Shown here: one piece after another, positions 1-9,000 of the stretch
Numbering within the stretch: the stretch's first letter is position 1
How the letters are laid out: each line of letters starts with the position of its first letter
Position numbers and translations under genes: made by a program
Notes under the pieces: model-generated
Databases searched by the model: none
The model's input: the letters and a program-made list of their open reading frames with translations, nothing else
What the model was told of the DNA's origin: nothing
NCBI RefSeq assembly: GCF_965279055.1
Contig: NZ_OZ257125.1
Location: 3,162,001-3,226,000, forward strand
DNA from: Hydrocarboniphaga sp965279055
Lineage (GTDB): Bacteria; Pseudomonadota; Gammaproteobacteria; Nevskiales; Nevskiaceae
Direction of reading: 5' to 3'
DNA length: 64,000 nucleotides

Positions 1-362
1 GTGATCGTCAGATCGGCCTCGGCCGACAGCGCCTGCGCTTTCGCCGCCGCGAGATTCGCCTCGGCCTGGCGCACGCGCGTCTGGTAGTCGGCGGGATCGA
101 TTTCGAACAGCGCATCGCCGGCCTTGACCGACTGGTTGTCGGCGACATGCACTGCGACCACGGTGCCGGCCACACGCGGCGCCAGCATCGTGATGTCGGC
201 CTGGATGAAAGCGTCGTCGGTGGATTCGACACCGCGTCCGCTCCACCACAGAACCGCCGCGAACAGCAGGATCAGGCCGATGCCGGCCGCCAGCCACAGC
301 CGCGAGCTTTGCTTCTTCACCGCTGCCTGAGTCGCCGGCTGCGCTGCCTGTTCCTCGTTCAT
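1..362 (-). CDS. HlyD/EmrA-family efflux periplasmic adaptor (partial)
   Basis: Membrane fusion protein of a tripartite drug efflux pump, linking an inner-membrane pump to the TolC-like channel encoded just upstream. The frame is open from an ATG at 362 to the left edge, so only about 120 residues are present. Residues 1-16 are cytoplasmic and charged, residues 19-36 form one hydrophobic anchor, and the following stretch reads ESTDDAFIQADI, then RVAGTV and VADNQSVKAGDALFEID. This is the biotinyl-lipoyl-like segment typical of EmrA/HlyD adaptors, and an Ala/Gln-rich start of the coiled coil follows. It is third in a minus-strand operon after marR and tolC. The C-terminus and pump gene are outside the window. 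Confidence 0.9.
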   Translation of the reverse strand, partial: MNEEQAAQPATQAAVKKQSSRLWLAAGIGLILLFAAVLWWSGRGVESTDDAFIQADITMLAPRVAGTVVAVHVADNQSVKAGDALFEIDPADYQTRVRQAEANLAAAKAQALSAEADLTI

Positions 363-397
363 CGTTTCACTCGTCCCTGATCCACATTTCGATAAGC

Positions 398-482
398 CGT
401 CATTCCCGCGTAGGCGGGAATCCAGAAACGTCGCGGCAGTGCTGCCGGCAAGACTGGATTCCCGCCTCCGCGGGAATGACGG
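398..482. repeat. Inverted-repeat element, family C (ATTCCCGCG...CGGGAATCC type)
   Basis: Two inverted copies of a short palindrome reading GTCATTCCCGCG-aggcgggaatcc face each other across about 30 nt, making one long imperfect hairpin between the tolC-like and emrA-like genes. A second copy lies at 42998-43068. It is non-coding here and may act as a processing or attenuation structure within the efflux operon. Confidence 0.85.
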
Positions 483-499
483 CAAGAAAAACTTCGGCG

Positions 500-1858
500 C
501 TACAGATCAAACTGCCGCGCCCTGCCCTGCGCCGCGGCCAGGTTCACTCGCGCCTGCTGCTGCGCGGCGGTCGCCGCGACGTACTGCGCGCGGGCGCGCG
601 CCAGGCTGGCCTGCGCGCTGACCACGTCGAGATTGTTGGCGACGCCGTTGCTGAAGCGGTCGCGCGACAGATCCAGCTCGCGCTGCGCCAGGTCGCGCGC
701 CGACACCGCGGCGCGCACCTGCTCGGCGCTGTTGGCCAGCGTCGCCAGCGCCAGGCGCACGTCCTGCTCGATCTGCTGTTGCAGGTCCTGCATCTGCAGG
801 CGCTGCTGCTCGAGCTGGTTGGTCGCGGCCGCATCTTCGGCGGCGAGCGAGCCGCCGCTGTAAATCGGCAGGTCGATCACCGCGCCATAGCGATAAGTGT
901 CCTCGTCGGCTTCGCCCGGTACTTTCGACGACAGGCCGTAGTTGCCGACCACCGACAGCGTCGGCAGGCGACGGCGATGCGCGGCCTGCAGTCGCGCGTC
1001 GGCCTGGGCGATCGAGGCTTCGACCGCGCGCAGTTCGCTGCGTGAGGCGCGCGCCGTGTTCAGCGCCTGCTCCGCGGTCACGCCGAGTTCCGGCACGGCA
1101 CCGGGCAGCGCGCCAGGGCCGCCGTCGAGACGGCCACTGAGCTGCGGTGCGTCCTGCATCGGCAGCACCGCCAGGCGCTGCAGCTGCAGGCGCGCCTGCG
1201 CGATACGGGTCTGCGATTCGGACACCGCGTAGCGATCCTGCGCGACCGCGGTCTCGGCGCGCGCGACGTCGACGCCGGTGGCGATGCCGGCACCTTTCTG
1301 GTCGCGCGCCAGGTTCAGCAGATCCTCGGCCAGCGCCAGATCGGACTGCGCGCTCAGCAGCGCCTGCTCGCCGGCGAGCACCTGGATGTAGCTCAGCGCG
1401 ACATTGCTGGCGATCTGCTCGGCGGTGACGTCGGCCTGGGCCCTGGCCGCGTCGATCGCGAAGCCGGCGCCGGCGACGTCGCTGGCGCGTGCCAGGTCGA
1501 CCACTTTCTGCGACAGGTTCAGGCGCGCGTCGAACACGTTGTACGGACCGATCAGGTCCGGCAGGCCGGGAAAGTTAAAACCCAGCGTCGCGGGATTGGT
1601 GGTCTGGCGCACCTGCGACACCTCGACGCCGAGCTGCGGCAGCAGCGCCGCGCGTGTCGAGTCGCGCTGGATCTCGGCCAGCGCGATGTTGCGGTCGGCC
1701 AGATGCTGGCGCGGCGCCTCGGCCAGCGCGCGCTGGATCAGCGACTGCAGGCCCAGTGGCGCGGGCGCATCGGCGGCCCGCGCCGCGGCGGCGCCGCAGA
1801 CCAGGGCGGCAGCGACCGCCGCCGGCGTCAACCGGGCAAGGAAACTATTCATGTACAT
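500..1858 (-). CDS. TolC-family outer membrane efflux protein
   Basis: Outer-membrane channel of a tripartite efflux system, 452 aa, the usual TolC length. Residues 1-28 form a signal peptide (hydrophobic AAVAAALVCGAAAARA before ADAPAPLG). The rest shows the duplicated Ala/Gln/Leu/Arg-rich helical pattern of the OEP family, with long amphipathic helices such as the region around 130-220 and 330-440. It starts ATGTACATGA, overlapping the marR stop, so it is translationally coupled to the regulator; the second Met (1852) is an alternative start. The substrate cannot be read from the sequence. The adaptor gene follows after the family C palindrome. Confidence 0.93.
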   Translation of the reverse strand: MYMNSFLARLTPAAVAAALVCGAAAARAADAPAPLGLQSLIQRALAEAPRQHLADRNIALAEIQRDSTRAALLPQLGVEVSQVRQTTNPATLGFNFPGLPDLIGPYNVFDARLNLSQKVVDLARASDVAGAGFAIDAARAQADVTAEQIASNVALSYIQVLAGEQALLSAQSDLALAEDLLNLARDQKGAGIATGVDVARAETAVAQDRYAVSESQTRIAQARLQLQRLAVLPMQDAPQLSGRLDGGPGALPGAVPELGVTAEQALNTARASRSELRAVEASIAQADARLQAAHRRRLPTLSVVGNYGLSSKVPGEADEDTYRYGAVIDLPIYSGGSLAAEDAAATNQLEQQRLQMQDLQQQIEQDVRLALATLANSAEQVRAAVSARDLAQRELDLSRDRFSNGVANNLDVVSAQASLARARAQYVAATAAQQQARVNLAAAQGRARQFDL

Positions 1859-2349
1859 TGATTATTAGTCTGTTTACTAACCTGCCGGCGATCGAGCGCG
1901 TTCTCGACCAGACGCATCAGCATTTCCTGCAGCAGCGCGCGCTCGCCCGGCGACAGCGGCGCCAGGAAGCGCTCCTCCTCGGCGATGATCGGCACCAGGG
2001 CGTCGGTGTACCAGGCCTGGCCGGCCGCGGTCAGTTCCAGCGCGTAGGCGCGCCGGTCCTCGGCGCTGCGAATCCGCTGCAGCAGGCCGCGCTGCTCGAG
2101 TTCGTCGGCCATTTTCATCATCGTCGTGCGGTCGATGCCGAGCATGTCGGACAGATCGGTCTGGCGCAGGCCGGCATTGCGACGGATCACGCTGAGCACC
2201 GCGAAATGGCGGATGCTGTAGCCGCCTTCACGCAGCAGCGCGTCCAGTTCCTCCGACAGCAGCTGCTTGGCCTTGGCCACCAGAAAGCCCAGATGCCCGC
2301 GAAACTCGGCGGGTATCAGTTCGGCAACGGTCGTGGGAGCGGGCGACAC
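1849..2349 (-). CDS. MarR-family transcriptional regulator
   Basis: Winged-helix repressor of 166 aa, first gene of the efflux operon. The core region RRNAGLRQTDLSDMLGIDRT is the MarR recognition helix-turn-helix. It is followed by a wing with RIRSAEDRRAYALELT, the conserved D-R motif of the family. It begins with a GTG (no upstream ATG is in frame before the promoter) and has no strong Shine-Dalgarno sequence, which fits low-level expression. Its stop overlaps the tolC-like start. The promoter at 2372-2414 carries a palindrome over the -10 box, so I infer autorepression and release by a toxic ligand, as in other marR-emr systems. Confidence 0.93.
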   Translation of the reverse strand: MSPAPTTVAELIPAEFRGHLGFLVAKAKQLLSEELDALLREGGYSIRHFAVLSVIRRNAGLRQTDLSDMLGIDRTTMMKMADELEQRGLLQRIRSAEDRRAYALELTAAGQAWYTDALVPIIAEEERFLAPLSPGERALLQEMLMRLVENALDRRQVSKQTNNQCT

Positions 2350-2371
2350 GGCGGAGATCGGCTCGGTCAGT

Positions 2372-2414
2372 TAATCAGTTTTGCTGATTATATGAAGCCA
2401 ACGGCGCTTGGCAA
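2372..2414 (-). promoter_or_regulatory. Promoter and palindromic operator of the marR-tolC-emrA operon
   Basis: On the minus strand TTGCCA (2414-2409), a 16-nt spacer and a perfect TATAAT (2392-2387) form a good sigma-70 promoter. The inverted repeat TAATCAG-TTTTG-CTGATTA (2372-2390, 7-nt perfect arms) overlaps the -10 box and the start region. It is a natural site for MarR binding; that binding is inferred. Confidence 0.75.
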
Positions 2415-2458
2415 GCCGGCGCTCGCGCCGGAGCGCGGGGCGGCCCTCGCCCGCGATG

Positions 2459-2464
2459 TAAAAT
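2459..2464 (+). promoter_or_regulatory. Possible -10 element of metG
   Basis: TAAAAT, preceded directly by TG, lies 30 nt before the metG ATG in an otherwise very GC-rich stretch. No convincing -35 box is visible. Confidence 0.35.
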
Positions 2465-2494
2465 CGCCACCCTTCCCGAGCATCCCAGGCCGCC

Positions 2495-4609
2495 ATGTCC
2501 CGCGTCGCTACGCGCAAGCTCCTCGTCACCCACGCCCTGCCCTACGCCAACGGCCCGCTGCACCTGGGCCATATGGTCGGCTACGTGCAGACCGACGTCT
2601 GGGTGCGCTTTCAGCGCATGACCGGTGCCGAGGTGCATTTCGTCGCCGGCGAAGACGCCCACGGCACGCCGATCATGCTCGCCGCCGAAAAAGCCGGCGT
2701 CGCGCCGGAGGCTTTCGTTGCCGGCATCAAGGCCGATCACGAGGCCGACTTCCGCGATTTCGGCGTCGAACACGACCAGTACCATTCGACGCACACGCCG
2801 GAGAACCAGCGCTACTGCGAGCTGATCTGGAAGCGGCTCAACGACAAGAGCGTGATCGCCGCGCGCACCATCCAGCAGCTCTACGATCCGGTGAAGGACA
2901 TGTTCCTGCCGGACCGCTACATCAAGGGCGAATGTCCGCGCTGCGGCACGCCGGATCAGTACGGCGACAACTGCGAAAACTGCGGCGCCGCGTATTCGCC
3001 GACCGATCTGAAGAACCCGCGCTCGGTGGTCTCCGGCGCGACGCCGGTGATGCGCGACAGCGAGCATTACTTCTTCGAACTCGGCAAATTCCAGAACTTT
3101 CTCGAAGCCTGGTTGAGCGACGAGGTGGCGCAGCCGTCGGTGGTCGCCAAGCTCAAGGAGTGGTTCGCCGCCGGCCTCAAGGACTGGGACGTGTCGCGCG
3201 ACGCGCCTTACTTCGGCTTCGCGATTCCGGGTGCGGCCGGCAAGTTTTTCTACGTCTGGCTTGACGCGCCGATCGGCTACATGGCGAGCTTCGCCGCGCT
3301 GTGCGAGCGCAAGGGCCTGAAATTCGGCGACTGGTGGGACGCCGGCGCCGAGGCCACGACCGAGCTGCATCACTTCATCGGCAAGGACATCGTCAATTTC
3401 CACGGCCTGTTCTGGCCGGCGATGCTGCAGGGCTCGGGCCATCGCACGCCCACCCGGCTGCACGTCAACGGCTACCTGACCGTCAACGGCGCCAAGATGA
3501 GCAAGAGCCGCGGCACCTTCATCAAGGCGCGCAGTTACCTGAAGCATCTGGACGCGGAGTACCTGCGCTACTACTTCTCGGCCAAGCTCGGCAGCGGCGT
3601 CGACGATCTGGATCTGGATCTCGCCGATTTCAAGGCGCGCATCGACAGCGATATCGTCGGCAAGTACGTCAACATCGCCAGCCGCTGCGCCGGCTTCATT
3701 CACAACAAGTTCGGCGGCAGGCTCGCCGACGACCTGCACGACGAAGTCCTGTTCCGCGACTTCGCCGACGAGTCCGAGAACCTGCAGCAGCTCTACGATG
3801 CCGGCGACTACTCCGCCGCGATTCGCGAGATCATGCTGATGGCCGACGACGCCAACGCCGAAATCCAGAAGCTCGCGCCCTGGGCGATGGCCAAAGATCC
3901 GGATCGCGCCGACGATCTGCACAAGGTCTGCACCAGCTTTCTGAATGCGTTCCGCCAGCTGACGATTTACCTGAAGCCGGTACTGCCGAAACTCGCCGAG
4001 AAAGCCGAGAAATTTTTGAACGTCGCGCCGCTGCTCTGGGCCGATGCGCAAAAGCCGCTGCTCGATCACGCGATCAACATCTACGAGCCGCTGGCACAGC
4101 GCATCGAGCAGAAAGCGATCGACGCGATGCTGGCGGAAGAAGCGCCGACTGCTGCTGTTGCCCCTCTCCCTCCGGGAGAGGGTGGCCCGAAGGGCCGGGT
4201 GAGGGACTCGCAGGCTCAAGCCAGCCCCGCGTCCCCGGCGCCCTCATCCCCGGCTCTTGTCCCGGAAGGAGAAGGGAGCAAAACGATCAGCATCGACGAC
4301 TTCAGCAAAATCGAGCTGCGCGTCGCGCGCATCGAATCGGCCGATCACGTCGAAGGCGCCGACAAGCTGTTGCGACTGGTGCTGGATCTCGGCGATCTCG
4401 GCAAGCGCCAGGTTTTCGCCGGCATCAAGTCCGCTTATGCGCCCGAGAAACTCGTCGGAAGGCTCACCGTCTGCGTTGCGAACCTGGCGCCGCGCAAGAT
4501 GAAGTTCGGCATGTCCGAAGGCATGGTGCTCGCCGCCAGCACCGAGGGCGGCGCGCCGTTTCTGCTGATGCCCGACGAAGGCGCGCAGCCGGGCATGCGC
4601 ATCAAGTGA
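2495..4609 (+). CDS. metG: Methionyl-tRNA synthetase
   Basis: Charges tRNA-Met in the cytoplasm; 704 aa, the length of dimeric bacterial MetRS. The class I signature HLGH is at residues 23-26 and KMSKS at 334-338. The knuckle C147-x2-C150-x9-C160-x2-C163 binds zinc. The anticodon-binding helical domain ends near 550, and the C-terminal tRNA-binding OB fold (DFSKIELRVARI onward) spans about 590-704. Between these, residues 555-588 are low complexity (LPPGEGGPKGRVR, then Ser/Pro/Ala) and are encoded by a family E palindrome at 4160-4206. A REP-like element has therefore been tolerated in the flexible linker. The product should still be active. Confidence 0.98.
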   Translation: MSRVATRKLLVTHALPYANGPLHLGHMVGYVQTDVWVRFQRMTGAEVHFVAGEDAHGTPIMLAAEKAGVAPEAFVAGIKADHEADFRDFGVEHDQYHSTHTPENQRYCELIWKRLNDKSVIAARTIQQLYDPVKDMFLPDRYIKGECPRCGTPDQYGDNCENCGAAYSPTDLKNPRSVVSGATPVMRDSEHYFFELGKFQNFLEAWLSDEVAQPSVVAKLKEWFAAGLKDWDVSRDAPYFGFAIPGAAGKFFYVWLDAPIGYMASFAALCERKGLKFGDWWDAGAEATTELHHFIGKDIVNFHGLFWPAMLQGSGHRTPTRLHVNGYLTVNGAKMSKSRGTFIKARSYLKHLDAEYLRYYFSAKLGSGVDDLDLDLADFKARIDSDIVGKYVNIASRCAGFIHNKFGGRLADDLHDEVLFRDFADESENLQQLYDAGDYSAAIREIMLMADDANAEIQKLAPWAMAKDPDRADDLHKVCTSFLNAFRQLTIYLKPVLPKLAEKAEKFLNVAPLLWADAQKPLLDHAINIYEPLAQRIEQKAIDAMLAEEAPTAAVAPLPPGEGGPKGRVRDSQAQASPASPAPSSPALVPEGEGSKTISIDDFSKIELRVARIESADHVEGADKLLRLVLDLGDLGKRQVFAGIKSAYAPEKLVGRLTVCVANLAPRKMKFGMSEGMVLAASTEGGAPFLLMPDEGAQPGMRIK
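4160..4206. repeat. Family E palindrome (CTCTCCC...GGGAGAG) inside metG
   Basis: A double hairpin, CCCTCTCCCTCCGGGAGAGGG followed by GGCCCGAAGGGCC, sits in frame inside the metG linker region. Related CTCTCC/GGAGAG palindromes occur at 9052-9092, 31634-31666 and 40847-40871. Confidence 0.8.
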
Positions 4610-4619
4610 GCAGCCGCGC

Positions 4620-4678
4620 GCTAGCCCGGGTGAAACCCGGGATTTCGCTGGCAAATCACCCCGGGTTTCACCGGGGCG
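4620..4678. repeat. Family D REP pair between metG and rnfB
   Basis: CTAGCCCGGGTGAAACCCGGG and its inverse face each other around a 15-nt centre, filling most of the 73-nt gap between the two genes. Single copies of the same element, there with the GTAG head, are at 25169-25192 and 45866-45893. It could attenuate or protect the metG transcript end. Confidence 0.8.
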
Positions 4679-4682
4679 ACTG

Positions 4683-5252
4683 ATGGACGCCGAGCGCATC
4701 GACGCGCTGCTGCCGCAGACGCAGTGCACACGCTGCGGCTACCCCGCCTGCAGGCCGTATGCGGAGGCGATCGCCGAAGGCTCGGCCGCATTGAACCGCT
4801 GCCCGCCCGGCGGCGAGGCGACGATAGCGGCGCTGGCGCAGCTGCTGCGGCGCGAGCCGCTGCCGCTGGATGCCGACTGCGGCACCGAGCTGCCCGTCGC
4901 CACCGTCGCGCGCGTGATCGAAGCCGACTGCATCGGCTGCACCAAGTGCATCCAGGCCTGCCCGGTCGACGCCATCGTCGGCGCCGCCAACCTGATGCAC
5001 GTAGTCATCACCGCCGAATGCACCGGCTGCGAACTGTGCCTGCCGCCCTGCCCTGTCGACTGCATCGTGATGGAGAGCGCGCCGCAACTGCCGCTGCCGC
5101 GACTGCGCGCCGACGAACATCGCCAGCGCTATGTCGCTCGGGAAGCACGGCTGGAGCGCTGGGAAACCGAAGAGCGCGAGCGTCGACGCCGTAACGTCGC
5201 ATCAGACCCGCTCGCGGCTGCGCTGGCGCGCTCGCGAGCCGCCTTACCCTAG
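4683..5252 (+). CDS. Soluble RnfB-like iron-sulfur protein
   Basis: Electron-transfer protein of 189 aa related to the RnfB/RsxB subunit. Near the N-terminus C-x2-C-x4-C (CTRCGYPAC) and a Cys about 17 residues later (NRCPPG) match the RnfB 4Fe-4S domain. Two ferredoxin clusters follow, CIGCTKCIQACPVD and CTGCELCLPPCPVD. The N-terminal membrane helix of canonical RnfB is absent, and no rnfA, C, D, G or E genes are nearby, so it probably does not belong to a full Rnf pump here. The C-terminal 50 residues are charged. An orphan RnfB near metG and nth is a known layout in Xanthomonas and Pseudomonas relatives as I remember it. Partner and role are unknown. Confidence 0.85.
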   Translation: MDAERIDALLPQTQCTRCGYPACRPYAEAIAEGSAALNRCPPGGEATIAALAQLLRREPLPLDADCGTELPVATVARVIEADCIGCTKCIQACPVDAIVGAANLMHVVITAECTGCELCLPPCPVDCIVMESAPQLPLPRLRADEHRQRYVAREARLERWETEERERRRRNVASDPLAAALARSRAALP

Positions 5253-5276
5253 CGAACTTCCTGCTTCACGCCGGGC

Positions 5277-5293
5277 TGCTATCATTGATAGCA
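5277..5293. promoter_or_regulatory. Palindromic operator of the toxin-antitoxin pair
   Basis: TGCTATC-ATT-GATAGCA is a perfect 7-nt-arm inverted repeat, 25 nt before the antitoxin ATG. FitAB/VapBC complexes bind such palindromes through the antitoxin ribbon-helix-helix dimer. TATCAT inside it (5280-5285) could be the -10 box. Confidence 0.7.
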
Positions 5294-5317
5294 TCGAGCA
5301 ATAGCCCGGGAGCAGCC

Positions 5318-5551
5318 ATGGCCAACCTTGTTGTGCGCAATCTGGAAGACGACCTAGTGCAGGCGCTCAAGCAGCGCGCGGCGCGTCATCAGCGCAGCGC
5401 CGAGGCCGAACACCGCGACATTCTCCGGCGCGCACTGCTGCGCCCCAAACGCAAAAGCTTTATCGACACGCTCGCATCGATGCCGAACGTCGGCGAAGAC
5501 CGCGACTTCGAACGCGTCGGGTCCGACGAGGCACCGCGGGTGATGGACTGA
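5318..5551 (+). CDS. vapB: FitA/VapB-type ribbon-helix-helix antitoxin
   Basis: Antitoxin of 77 aa that should neutralise the PIN ribonuclease encoded next and repress its own operon. It opens with MANLVVRNLEDDLVQALK, the beta strand and first helix of the FitA fold, followed by AEAEHRDILRRAL, the usual second helix. The C-terminal third is the toxin-embracing tail. I chose the ATG at 5318 because GGGAG lies at 5308-5312. An in-frame start at 5285 would lie inside the operator palindrome. The stop overlaps the toxin start (TGATG). Confidence 0.9.
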   Translation: MANLVVRNLEDDLVQALKQRAARHQRSAEAEHRDILRRALLRPKRKSFIDTLASMPNVGEDRDFERVGSDEAPRVMD

Positions 5552-6003
5552 TGTACCTGATCGACACCGATGTGATCAGCGAGCTGCGCAAGAAAGACAA
5601 GGCGGATGTCGGCGTTCGAAGCTTCTTCGACAAGCTGAGTGACGACGATGCGCCGGCATTCCTGTCGGTGGTCACCGTGGGCGAACTCCGGCGCGGCGTC
5701 GAGCTAATACGACATCGCGGCGACTTGCAGCAGGCACGCAAGCTGGAAAACTGGCTGCACAAGCTGCTCGCCGAATACGCCGAGCACATTCTGCCGCTGG
5801 ATGTCGACAGCGCACAGGTCTGGGGACGGCTGCGTGTCCCCCACCCGGAAAATGCGCTGGACAAGCAGATTGCGGGTACGGCGCTGACGCATGGCCTTGC
5901 CGTCGTCACCCGTAACCAGCGCCACTACGTCGGCACCGGCGTCACCGTCGTCAACCCGTTTTCAAGCAATACCGCTCCTTACGACGCTCAGACACAAGGA
6001 TAG
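5551..6003 (+). CDS. vapC: PIN-domain ribonuclease toxin (VapC/FitB type)
   Basis: Toxin of 150 aa, a magnesium-dependent endoribonuclease family. The PIN acidic residues D5 (LIDTDVISEL), E45 (TVGELRRGV) and D104 (NALDKQIAGTAL) are present. At the fourth position, where FitB-like proteins read TRN-x-x-D-F, this one reads TRNQRHY, so His125 replaces the usual Asp. The protein ends VVNPF plus a 15-residue tail. Translation is coupled to the antitoxin. It is followed 5 bp later by the restriction enzyme, suggesting a shared defence or maintenance cassette. The His substitution may weaken catalysis; that is inference. Confidence 0.9.
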   Translation: MYLIDTDVISELRKKDKADVGVRSFFDKLSDDDAPAFLSVVTVGELRRGVELIRHRGDLQQARKLENWLHKLLAEYAEHILPLDVDSAQVWGRLRVPHPENALDKQIAGTALTHGLAVVTRNQRHYVGTGVTVVNPFSSNTAPYDAQTQG

Positions 6004-6008
6004 AAGCC

Positions 6009-9000
6009 GTGGCGGAAATCAAGGCCGACGACGCAGATGCATTCATCGCCAAATGGCGCGGCGTCGCTGCCTCCGAACTCTCCACGTCGCAAAGCTTCCT
6101 GTCCGACCTGTGCCGCCTGCTTGGCGTCGATACGCCGCATCCGACGCCCGAGCTGGACTACATGTACGAGCGGCCGATCACCTTCGCCCACGGCGACGGC
6201 AGCAGCAGCCCCGGGCGCATCGACCTCTATCGGCGCGGCGCGTTCGTGCTGGAATCCAAGAAGCTCAAAGTCGCGGCACACACCAAGGGCTTCGCCGACC
6301 TGCTGCAACTCGCGCGCGGCCAGGCCGAAAGTTACGCGCGTGCGCTGCCGGTCAACGAAGGACGCCCGCCTTTTCTGGTCGTCGTCGACGTTGGCAACCG
6401 CATCGAGCTGTACTCGGAGTTCTCGCGTTCCGGCGCCACCTACACCCCGTTCCCCGATCCGCGCAGCTACCAGATCGCGCTCGACGACCTGCGCCGGCCT
6501 GAGATTCGCGAGCGCCTGCGCCGTGTCTGGCTGGAGCCGCTGTCGCTGGACCCAAGCCGCGAATCGGCGCGCGTCACCCGCGAGATTGCCGCCCGCCTGG
6601 CAACGCTGGCCCGCAGCCTGGAACTGGCAGGTCACACACCCGAGCTAGTCGCGCAATTCCTGATGCGCTGCCTGTTCACGATGTTCGCCGAGGATGTGCG
6701 CCTGCTGCCGGAGCACAGCTTCCGCGACCTGATGATCCGCCACGCCGACAAGCCCGATATCGCGATGCGCATGCTGGCGCAGCTCTGGCACGAAATGGAT
6801 GTCGGCGGCTTCTCGGCGGTGCTGGCCGGCGACGTGCTGCGCTTCAACGGCAAGCTGTTCAAGCATCCCGACACGCTGCCGCTGGACCGCGAGCAGGTCT
6901 CGCTGCTGATCCAGGCCGCGAAGGCCGATTGGAAGCACGTCGAGCCCGCGATCTTCGGCACCTTGCTCGAGCGCGCGCTGACGCCGGGCGAGCGCCACAA
7001 GCTCGGCGCGCACTACACGCCGCGCGCGTATGTCGAGCGGCTGGTGCTGCCGACGGTGATCGAGCCGCTGCGCGCCGAGTGGAGCGACGCCCAGGCCGCC
7101 GCGCTGACGCTCGCCGCCGAAGGCAAACAGGACGAGGCCATCGCCGAACTGCGGCGCTTCCACCACCGGCTGTGCACGGTGCGCGTGCTCGACCCGGCCT
7201 GCGGCTCCGGCAACTTTTTGTACGTGACGCTGGAGCACCTGAAGCGTCTCGAAGGCGAGGTGCTGAACTCGCTGGACGCGATCGGCGCGCGGCAGACCGG
7301 CCTGGCACTCGGCAGCGAGCGCTTCGACGCCACCGCCGCCGAAACCGTGGACCCGCACAACCTGCTCGGCATCGAAATCAACCCGCGCGCCGCCGCGATC
7401 GCCGAGGTGGTGCTGTGGATCGGCTACCTGCAATGGCACTTCCGCACGCGCGGCGACGTGCAGCCGCCGCAGCCGGTGATCCGCGACTTTCGCAATATCG
7501 AGAACCGCGACGCGGTGCTGGCCTACGACCGCGTCGAGCACGTCGTCGACGAGCGCGGCGTACCGGTGACGCACTGGGACGGCGTGACGATGAAGAAGTC
7601 GCCGGTGACCGGCGAGGACGTGCCGGACGAGTCGGCGCAGATCGTCGTCGAGCGCTATGTGAATCCACGCAAGGCGGAATGGCCGGCGGCGGATTTCGTG
7701 GTGGGGAATCCGCCATACATAGGCAATAAGCGCATGCGATTGCTGTTAGGAAAGGGCTATGTCGATGCGCTACGGGCAGCTTGGAACGACGTGGCCGATA
7801 CTGCGGATTTTGTCATGTACTGGTGGGACCAATGCGCACTGGACACGCGAACAGGAAGGAGCAAGCGATTTGGGCTAATCACGACGAACAGCCTTCGCCA
7901 ATTATTCAATCGGCAGATCACTGGAAGGCATCTCGACGCTAAAAAGCCTCTGTCGTTACGCTTCGTCATTCCCGATCACCCCTGGATCGACAGCTCTGAT
8001 GGAGCGGATGTCCGAGTGGCGCTATCGGTGGGCGACGCCTCGGAACAACCTGGCCGTCTGGTCGAAGTCTTGAACGAGACACCGGGGCTGGAGGGTGAGG
8101 TACATGTGACTCTGGCTGAGAAGATAGGCCACATTCACGCCGACCTGACCGTCGGCGCCAAAGTCGGCTCGTCGATAAAGTTGAAAGCCAATGCCGGTAT
8201 TTGCTTTCAGGGCATGAACCTCGTCGGCAAGGGATTTCGACTTGAACCCAGCGAGCTGACCGCGCTTGGCTATGATCCAACTCGTTTGCCCGACGTAATC
8301 AAGCCACATTGCAATGCACGCGATCTCATGCAGGGTGGCGATCCTTGCTACGTCATCGACTTCTTCGGCTTCACCGCGGAAGAAGCGCGCCGACAGCAAC
8401 CATCGCTGTATCAGCGACTTCTCGATCGCGTAAAGCCTGAGCGTGATCAGAACAACGATGCACAGCGCCGTCGTGATTGGTGGCTATTCGGACGAGCAAA
8501 CACGGCTCTAAGAAAATCGTGGGCTGATCTCCCCAGAATGATTCTCACACCAGAAACATCCAAGCACCGCGTGTTCTCATTCGTGGACAGACCCTTCTGC
8601 CCCGACCATAAGCTCTATGCAATTTGCTTGAGCGATGGTTGGTTTCACGGCGTCTTGTCGTGCGAAATTCAAAAGATATGGTCTTTACAAGCGGGTGGAA
8701 GGCTAGGAGTTGGAAATGATCCCACCTGGACGAACACCACCTGCTTCTCGACCTACCCGTTCCCCCCCGCGACAAGTGAACATCAAGCGGTGATTCGAGG
8801 CATCGCCGAACAACTCGACGCGCATCGCAAGCGGCAGCAAGCCGCAAACGCCGATCTCACGCTGACCGGCATGTACAACGTGCTCGACAAGCTGCGTAGC
8901 GGCGAGACGCTGACAGCGAAGGAGCGCGTGATTCACGAGCAGGGCCTGGTATCGGTACTGCGCCAAGTGCACGACGAGCTCGACGCGGCGGTACTCGACG

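Noticed and set aside
2375..4219. A 614-aa minus-strand frame opposite metG
   Set aside because: Antisense shadow of a complete and typical MetRS gene in high-GC DNA.
4683..5252. An Rnf electron-transport complex
   Set aside because: Only an RnfB-like soluble protein is present; no rnfA, C, D, G or E genes are nearby.
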